From contig CAIJFC010000172.1 in assembly GCA_903819815.1 (NCBI GenBank), positions 1-5,181 of the forward strand: a DNA stretch of 5,181 nt. Direction: 5' to 3'. The notes beneath the pieces were generated by a model. It saw only the letters and a list, made by a program, of their open reading frames with translations, did no database searches and was not told the origin of the DNA. Positions 1-5,181 of this stretch are shown here, one piece after another (the first letter of the stretch is position 1; each line of letters opens with the position of its first letter). The position numbers and the translations under genes were made by a program. Origin of the DNA: an uncultured Bacteroidota bacterium. GTDB lineage: Bacteria > Bacteroidota > Bacteroidia > Flavobacteriales > Flavobacteriaceae.

Positions 1-603
1 AAAGATTCTATTTTAAAAAAAATCTATTTCAAATCTGAAATTGCAATTCATGGCAATCATATATTAAAAGCTCATTTGGGCAAAATAGTTGAGAAATTAA
101 GTGGCGCAATTCAGAATGAAAAAAGGGTAATTCTAAAAGATTATCATTCAGCAAACTCACAAAAGATTTCAGATCGTTTGGTTGAACCTATAACCTTCAG
201 TGATAACTATAATTCTTTAATAGCATTTGAAGTTGAATCAGGTGAAAACAAATATTTTAATATTGAAAGAATAACGGATATAATTGAATTAAATACAAAT
301 CAAGAGTTTCAAGAAAAGCACAAAACCGACAAGCCTGATATTTTTGGTTTTAGCGAATTAAATGGAGAAAAGTTTGATATTGAATTAAGGTTAACTTTAA
401 GAGCTTATCTAATATTAAAGGAAGAATATCCTTTAGTTCAACCTTATGTAAAAAAAGAGGCTAATAAAGAAACATATCTTTTAAAATGTAATGTAAATAA
501 CCCGAAAGCAATAACTAGGTTTATATTGGGATTTCCGCAAGAAGTTGATGTTATTGGTTCGGAAAAATATAAGTCTTTTATTACAAGAACTGACTCGTTT
601 TAA
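1..603 (+). CDS. WYL domain-containing protein, probable transcriptional regulator (5' partial)
   Basis: The frame is open from base 1 to the TAA at 601-603, giving 200 visible residues. A TTG at 76 could be read as a start, but the frame continues upstream without a stop, so the gene almost certainly begins before the window. Visible residues about 36-98 look like a WYL ligand-binding domain: an ILKDYHS strand, the DRLVEP segment (WYL proteins usually have R.veP here), an LIAFEVES strand, then KYFNIERITDI, matching the usual R.F...RI pattern. Residues about 123-200 resemble the C-terminal extension (WCX), ending in TRFILGFPQEVDVIG. WYL proteins are typically DNA-binding regulators with an N-terminal helix-turn-helix and often sit next to phage-defence genes. 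The HTH cannot be seen here. The gene ends 110 bases before the helicase gene on the same strand. Its family is fairly sure; control of the downstream genes is inferred. Confidence 0.85.
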   Translation, partial: KDSILKKIYFKSEIAIHGNHILKAHLGKIVEKLSGAIQNEKRVILKDYHSANSQKISDRLVEPITFSDNYNSLIAFEVESGENKYFNIERITDIIELNTNQEFQEKHKTDKPDIFGFSELNGEKFDIELRLTLRAYLILKEEYPLVQPYVKKEANKETYLLKCNVNNPKAITRFILGFPQEVDVIGSEKYKSFITRTDSF

Positions 604-713
604 AGTATGTTTTTAATAAAGTTAACCAATACTTATTAGCTTATTAGCTAACTTTAATATAAATTTACATTTTTAAAAACTATTTTTTTAAATATTTTTT
701 TTGTTATAAATAT
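604..713 (+). promoter_or_regulatory. AT-rich intergenic region, likely control region of the helicase-methylase operon
   Basis: This is the only sizeable non-coding stretch in the window. It contains repeat structure at 617-656, a TTTTTAAAAA palindrome at 670-679, and T-tracts at 683-689 and 695-702 just before the helicase start. I looked for the Bacteroidota promoter pattern TAnnTTTG and found no exact copy; the only TTTG (700-703) lacks the upstream TA. No strong intrinsic terminator for the WYL gene is visible, so readthrough from it is possible. A promoter here is inferred from gene layout, not seen. Confidence 0.4.
617..656. repeat. Nested direct and inverted repeats, possible operator
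   Basis: Two copies of CTTATTAG stand head to tail at 632-639 and 640-647. The second copy takes part in a perfect 6-base inverted repeat, TTAGCT (636-641) and AGCTAA (646-651), with a TATT loop. A wider 8-base inverted repeat, TAAAGTTA (617-624) and TAACTTTA (649-656), encloses the direct repeats with 24 bases between the arms. The two foldings share bases 649-651, so they exclude each other. No T-run follows immediately, which argues against an intrinsic terminator. A binding site for a dimeric regulator, such as the adjacent WYL protein, is possible but unproven. In such AT-rich DNA short repeats also arise by chance. Confidence 0.45.
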
Positions 714-3700
714 ATGATTGATATAGGGCACATTGTTAAAAATCTAATACCATTTGAACCAGTTATAATAAACCACATTCAACCACTTGGTTCTATGTTT
801 TCTATCAAATATACTGGGGTTAATACAAACCGAACAAATACAAAAGTAATTTCAAATGTTGCTTTTGAACAATTAGAAATTCTTTCTGAAGAAGGAACCT
901 TTAATTTTCAAGGTGATCCTATTAAATTTTCTCTTTTTGCTGAAGCAGAAAGAATTAATTCTGCTTACCAATTTGACCCATTGTTTGCTGTAAATTGTAG
1001 TATTGTAGATCCTCTTCCTCATCAAGTTGAGGCAGTATATAAATTTTTACTTCCAATGCCTAAAATACGTTTTCTTTTAGCAGACGACACTGGTGCGGGT
1101 AAAACTATTATGGCTGGTCTTTTAATTAAAGAATTAATGATGCGTGGATTAGCAGAAAGAATTCTAATTATAACTCCTGGTGGTTTAACCAAGCAATGGC
1201 AAGAGGATGAAATGGGTATTAAATTTAATATTCCTTTTACTTTAGTTAATAGAAATTCTTTTACAGCTGACCCTACAGTTTTCCATTCAGCAAATAGAAT
1301 TATTACTTCAATTGATTTTGTTTGCAGAGAAGATGTTTTGAATGTTGTGGGAAATACACATTGGGATTTAATAATATTTGACGAATGTCACAAATTATCT
1401 GCTTACGATTATGGTCATAAGCAATACCTATCTCAAAGATATAAAGCGGCTTATACTTTATCCCACCAATGTGAGCATTTATTATTGCTAACAGCAACTC
1501 CCCATAGAGGTAGAAAAGACACATTTAAAAAATTATTACAATTATTAGATGAAGATATTTTTGCTACAGATGATATTGCTTCAATGAGAATTAAAGAATT
1601 GGAACATAACGGTATCAATAAATTCTTTATTAGAAGATTAAAAGAGGACATGAAAGACTGGCAAGGAAACCCCTTGTTTAAAAACAGATATACCAAGACA
1701 GTTGCATACGAATTAACTTTAGAAGAAAAAGAACTCTACGAAGCTGTTACCGAATATCTTACTGTTAAAAAAGAAGAAGCTTCTGAAAGCAGGAACATTC
1801 ATGTTTCATTGGCTTTAACAGTAATGCAAAGGAGACTAGTTAGTTCGATCTTTGCTATAAAAAATACTTTGGAACGTAGATGGATAGCATTACAAGGAAT
1901 TGTTGATGAAACAAATAAAAATCCAAATTTATGGAGTCAAAGGCATAAATTGGAAGGTTTTGATGTTAATGATATTGAAGATTTTGAAGAGTTAGAAGAT
2001 GATGAGAGAGATGCACTTGAAAATATACTATCTAATCCTCGTCAATTCAAATTATTTACTACTGCCAAAAGTTTACAAGAAATTCAACAAGAGGCCAAAG
2101 AAGTAAAGTCATTATATGAAATGGCTAACACTCTTTATAACCGTAAGCAATCTGAAAAAAAATTCCAGCAATTAGAAGAACTACTTAAATCAAATGGAGT
2201 TTTAGAAAATAAAGAAAAACTGGTTATTTTCACGGAACACAAGGATACCCTGCTGTATCTCGAAGACAGGCTTTCAAAAAGTGGTGGTTATAATGTAGTC
2301 ACTATACACGGTGGAAAAGATGTTGATGAAAGAAGAATAGCTCAAAGAGCATTCGCAGAACCTGACACACAAATTTTAATAGCAACTGATGCAGCTGGTG
2401 AAGGGATCAATTTGCAGTTTTGTAGATTACTTATAAATTGGGATATACCTTGGAATCCAAACCGATTGGAACAACGAATGGGACGAATCCATCGATATGG
2501 TCAAAAACAAGATGTATTAGTTTTCAATATGGTGGCTAATAACACTAAGGAAGGAAAAGTTTTAGAGCGTTTACTTACAAAACTTGACATTATTAGAGAG
2601 GGAATTGGAGACGATAGGGTTTACGATGTAATTCAGGATGTTTTTGAAAATGTAAAATTGGATCATATTATTGATTCTGTCTTTAATGGAAAAGAAACAG
2701 ATTTAGATATCTTTCTTGCTCAAGATGATGAAACCCTTAAATTAAAATTTGTTGAAAAAATAAAAGAACAAAAGGAGAAACTGGCACATAGTACCATTGA
2801 CTTTAAAGAAGCAAGGTTACTAAAAGAAAATTCAGATGAAAAGAGACTTCAGCCAATCTATATTCGTTTATTCTTTGAAAAAGCATTTCTAAAATTAGGA
2901 GGCAAATTTACTGAACTTCGAAATTTTATTTATCAAATAGATACATTACCTGAAAGTGTAACTCAGACTTTAAGGGAGGATTTCAATATATTTCCACAAA
3001 ACATCAAAAAAATTAAATTCTGTTTTGATAAACAAATTTTCCTAGAATATCAAGCGTTAGGAGATTTAGGAACAGTCCACTATATTAATCCGGGCAATCC
3101 CGTTTTTGATAGTTTGGTAAAAGTGGTTCGAAATACCTATCGAGAAGATATGTTGAAAGGGACAATACTAATATCTCCAGATGACAAAGAACCTTATTTT
3201 GCATTCTTTGTCAAATCTCAAATTATTGACAATAGACTAACTAAAACTGATGATAGTATAGTAGATGAACGTTTATTAATGGTTTATCAATTGGCCGACA
3301 ATGAATTCCGATTAACATCTCCAGCAAAGTTTATTGATTTACATCCTCCAACAGAATTCACTAAACCCATTACTCCTCCAGAGGTAGTAGAAGCTAATGA
3401 GGTTATAGAATGGAGTTTTGAAAATATCACAATGCTTCAATTAACTGATACTGAAAATCATGTTCAAAAAGACACGTCTGATAGAAAGGGTTATTTAGAA
3501 ACTTCTTTTACTCACGTCATTATGGATTTGCAGTCAGAAATTCAAGACTTGCAAACAAAAGTACTTTTAGGAGATTCAAAAGTCAATGAAAAACTTAGCA
3601 AAAAATTAGAGCGCGTTAATGAGTTAATTCAAAAAAAACAACTCCGTTTAGAACAATTAGACTTAATGGGTCAGTTAAGTCCTAAAGCACCTGAAATTTT

Positions 3701-4133
3701 AGGATGTGCATACGTAGTTCCACTTACACAGGTCGAATACCAAGGACATTATGGAATGAGCCGTGACGATGAAGCCGAAGCAATAGCGATGAAAACAGTT
3801 ATGGATTATGAAATTAATCAAAATTGGAAACCCGAAGATGTATCAGCCAATAATGAAGGCTATGACATTAAAAGTATTAGTCCTGTTGAGATTAAAAGAT
3901 ACATTGAGGTAAAAGGGAGAAGCGGTAGTGATGGAAGTATAATGTTATCTGAAAATGAAATGAATCGTCTAGCTCAACTAGGAGAATCTTCTTGGTTATA
4001 TATTGTAGTTAACTGCAAAAGTAAACCTGAATTATTTCGTATCCAAAACCCTGCTAAACAGCTAAACTTTCAACAAAAAACTAAAGGAATTCAATACTTT
4101 CTTCCAATGGAAGAATGGAAATCAAAAATATAA
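714..4133 (+). CDS. drmD: SNF2-like helicase with C-terminal DUF3883 domain, DrmD-like (DISARM class 1)
   Basis: This 1139-residue protein is a superfamily 2 ATPase of the SNF2/helicase type. Motifs in order: LPHQVEAV (101-108); Walker A DDTGAGKT (124-131); motif Ia LIITPGGLTKQW (151-162); Walker B DECH (223-226); motif III TATP (260-263); motif IV LVIFTEHKD (503-511); motif V ATDAAGEGINLQ (557-568); motif VI with QRMGRIHRYGQ (587-597). All catalytic positions are intact. The two lobes are separated by a long insert with an acidic patch at about 416-436. Residues about 935-985 are charged and probably coiled-coil. The C-terminus (about 1010-1110) matches DUF3883/NOV_C, with NEGYDI and YIEVKGRS. 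ATG 714 is chosen because an in-frame TAA lies at 660-662 with no other ATG between and the N-terminus looks family-like; there is no Shine-Dalgarno sequence, as is usual in Bacteroidota. The methylase gene follows after 6 bases. Helicase identity is near certain; the DrmD name rests on domain plan and neighbour, and another helicase-DUF1156 defence system is the alternative. Confidence 0.85.
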   Translation: MIDIGHIVKNLIPFEPVIINHIQPLGSMFSIKYTGVNTNRTNTKVISNVAFEQLEILSEEGTFNFQGDPIKFSLFAEAERINSAYQFDPLFAVNCSIVDPLPHQVEAVYKFLLPMPKIRFLLADDTGAGKTIMAGLLIKELMMRGLAERILIITPGGLTKQWQEDEMGIKFNIPFTLVNRNSFTADPTVFHSANRIITSIDFVCREDVLNVVGNTHWDLIIFDECHKLSAYDYGHKQYLSQRYKAAYTLSHQCEHLLLLTATPHRGRKDTFKKLLQLLDEDIFATDDIASMRIKELEHNGINKFFIRRLKEDMKDWQGNPLFKNRYTKTVAYELTLEEKELYEAVTEYLTVKKEEASESRNIHVSLALTVMQRRLVSSIFAIKNTLERRWIALQGIVDETNKNPNLWSQRHKLEGFDVNDIEDFEELEDDERDALENILSNPRQFKLFTTAKSLQEIQQEAKEVKSLYEMANTLYNRKQSEKKFQQLEELLKSNGVLENKEKLVIFTEHKDTLLYLEDRLSKSGGYNVVTIHGGKDVDERRIAQRAFAEPDTQILIATDAAGEGINLQFCRLLINWDIPWNPNRLEQRMGRIHRYGQKQDVLVFNMVANNTKEGKVLERLLTKLDIIREGIGDDRVYDVIQDVFENVKLDHIIDSVFNGKETDLDIFLAQDDETLKLKFVEKIKEQKEKLAHSTIDFKEARLLKENSDEKRLQPIYIRLFFEKAFLKLGGKFTELRNFIYQIDTLPESVTQTLREDFNIFPQNIKKIKFCFDKQIFLEYQALGDLGTVHYINPGNPVFDSLVKVVRNTYREDMLKGTILISPDDKEPYFAFFVKSQIIDNRLTKTDDSIVDERLLMVYQLADNEFRLTSPAKFIDLHPPTEFTKPITPPEVVEANEVIEWSFENITMLQLTDTENHVQKDTSDRKGYLETSFTHVIMDLQSEIQDLQTKVLLGDSKVNEKLSKKLERVNELIQKKQLRLEQLDLMGQLSPKAPEILGCAYVVPLTQVEYQGHYGMSRDDEAEAIAMKTVMDYEINQNWKPEDVSANNEGYDIKSISPVEIKRYIEVKGRSGSDGSIMLSENEMNRLAQLGESSWLYIVVNCKSKPELFRIQNPAKQLNFQQKTKGIQYFLPMEEWKSKI

Positions 4134-4139
4134 TACACA

Positions 4140-5181
4140 ATGATAAAACCTAAAAAACTAATAGAAGTAGCGATGCCGATTAAAGAAATTTCGGCAGAAA
4201 GCGTTCGTGATAAATCTATCCGTCACGGACATATATCCACATTACACCTTTGGTGGGCACGGAGACCCTTGCCAGTATGTCGTGCAGTGGTCTTCGCTAG
4301 TTTAGTTCCAGATCCATTAGATCCTAATTGCCCTCAAGCTTTTAGAGATGCTGTAGATTTATTATTAGGTAAAAAAAATAATGTAGGTGACCCTTATATA
4401 ACCTACACTGATATACCATGGACAAGTGTTTTTGATCCTATGGAAGACAATTTACGTAACCGTTTACAAATGTTCATCGGTAAGTTTACCCAACCCATGC
4501 AAGACCATTTATTGGGGAAAGCAACCAAACCGCAGGCAGGTAAAATGCTTACGGATAATAGCTTGATAAAATGGGACAGCAAAAATGACGAGAAAATTAT
4601 CAACAAAGCCCGTAAATTAATATGGGTAGCACACAATTGTCATTCTGAACAAAGTGAAAGAGTTCAAAATGCTGAAACACTTTTGAAAGATTTTGATACG
4701 CATTACAAAGCAATAAAAGACGCGGAAAGCGAACTCTATAGTTTAACCGATCGTCATATTGAAACCGATAAAAGCAAAAAGTTAACGGAAAACTTACACA
4801 ATACCATTGAAGCTTTCCTAAACAAAATGCCAAAGGTATTCGACCCGTTTGCAGGTGGTGGTGCCATACCATTGGAAGCAGCAAGATTGGGTTGCCGCAG
4901 TTACGGCAACGATATTAACCCGGTAGCACACATCATACAAAAAGGAAGTCTGGAATTCCCGCAGAAGTACGGTAAGCCTATTTCTTATACAAAAGATGAA
5001 TTTGTTAGGCTTTATGGTGAAGAAGAATTTAAAATTATAAAAAATGAACACAAAATAATCAATAATGGCAATGTGATAGGAGTAAATATCCCAAATCGTT
5101 TATCTTTTGATGTTGAATTTTATGCCAAAAAATTAATAGATAATACTAATAATGATGTTGGACAACTTTACGAAATGAATG
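4140..5181 (+). CDS. drmMI: DUF1156 adenine-specific DNA methyltransferase, DrmMI-like (3' partial)
   Basis: The frame runs from ATG 4140 to the window end, showing 347 codons without a stop; family members usually approach a thousand residues, so most of the protein is missing. The N-terminus (about 5-75) is a clear DUF1156 domain: LIEVAMPIKEIS, SIRHGHISTLHLWWARRPL (residues 26-44), then VFASLVPDP. SAM-binding motif I is DPFAGGGAIPLEAARLG at 235-251, followed by NDINPVA at 257-263, which includes the acidic residue expected at the end of the second strand. The catalytic DPPY-type motif is not reached. The protein is expected to methylate adenine at N6 and protect host DNA. About 150 mostly helical, charged residues lie between DUF1156 and motif I. 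The start is 6 bases after the helicase stop, so the two are probably co-transcribed and translationally coupled. The methylase call is strong; the DrmMI label depends on the neighbouring helicase. Confidence 0.85.
   Translation, partial: MIKPKKLIEVAMPIKEISAESVRDKSIRHGHISTLHLWWARRPLPVCRAVVFASLVPDPLDPNCPQAFRDAVDLLLGKKNNVGDPYITYTDIPWTSVFDPMEDNLRNRLQMFIGKFTQPMQDHLLGKATKPQAGKMLTDNSLIKWDSKNDEKIINKARKLIWVAHNCHSEQSERVQNAETLLKDFDTHYKAIKDAESELYSLTDRHIETDKSKKLTENLHNTIEAFLNKMPKVFDPFAGGGAIPLEAARLGCRSYGNDINPVAHIIQKGSLEFPQKYGKPISYTKDEFVRLYGEEEFKIIKNEHKIINNGNVIGVNIPNRLSFDVEFYAKKLIDNTNNDVGQLYEMN

Noticed and set aside
76..78. TTG as the start of the first gene
   Set aside because: The same frame stays open upstream to base 1 and the upstream residues read as normal protein, so the gene is more likely cut by the window edge than started at a TTG.
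705..711. TATAAAT as a -10 promoter element
   Set aside because: It ends only two bases before the start codon, has no convincing -35 partner, and Bacteroidota use a different promoter pattern.
660..713. Intrinsic terminator formed by A/T tracts after the WYL gene
   Set aside because: Possible stems consist only of A-T pairs, and the GC-containing inverted repeats upstream are not followed directly by a T-run, so a terminator cannot be supported.
1303..1696. Two overlapping minus-strand open frames inside the helicase gene
   Set aside because: They lie opposite conserved helicase motifs, have low-complexity translations without recognisable domains, and are explained as antisense shadows.
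2155..4378. Runs of eight A at 2155-2162, 3631-3638 and 4371-4378 as phase-variation switches
   Set aside because: Runs of this length are expected in coding DNA this AT-rich, with lysine-rich codons, and all frames are intact; no evidence of slippage is visible in one sequence.
4403..5051. Three overlapping minus-strand open frames
   Set aside because: They lie opposite the DUF1156 methylase frame, overlap one another, and their translations show no domain; the + strand frame has clear family motifs.

Overview
The window reads as a chromosomal defence locus from a low-GC member of the Bacteroidota, plausibly Flavobacteriia-like. I base this on the strongly AT-rich sequence, start codons without a Shine-Dalgarno motif, and a WYL protein whose wording resembles Bacteroidota WYL regulators. 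No genus can be named from the sequence alone.

There are three genes, all on the + strand. Positions 1-603 hold the C-terminal 200 residues of a WYL-domain protein, probably a ligand-sensing transcriptional regulator; the reading frame is open through base 1, so its N-terminal DNA-binding part lies upstream of the window. An AT-rich, 110-base gap (604-713) follows and contains a tandem 8-base repeat and overlapping inverted repeats. Positions 714-4133 encode a complete 1139-residue SNF2-like superfamily 2 helicase/ATPase with a C-terminal DUF3883 (NOV_C) domain, which I call DrmD-like. After a gap of only 6 bases, position 4140 starts a DUF1156-type adenine-specific DNA methyltransferase (DrmMI-like). 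It is still open at the window end, so 347 codons are visible.

A drmD-type helicase followed directly by a DUF1156-type N6-adenine methylase is the order that opens a class 1 DISARM anti-phage system (drmD-drmMI-drmA-drmB-drmC). In this reading the methylase would mark host DNA as self, the helicase would belong to the effector machinery, and the WYL protein could regulate the operon. The shared core genes drmA, drmB and drmC are not in the window, so the DISARM assignment is an inference. Nothing in the window needs a wholly new system; the points most worth a second look are the nuclease-like helicase tail, the WYL linkage, and the repeat structure in front of the operon.
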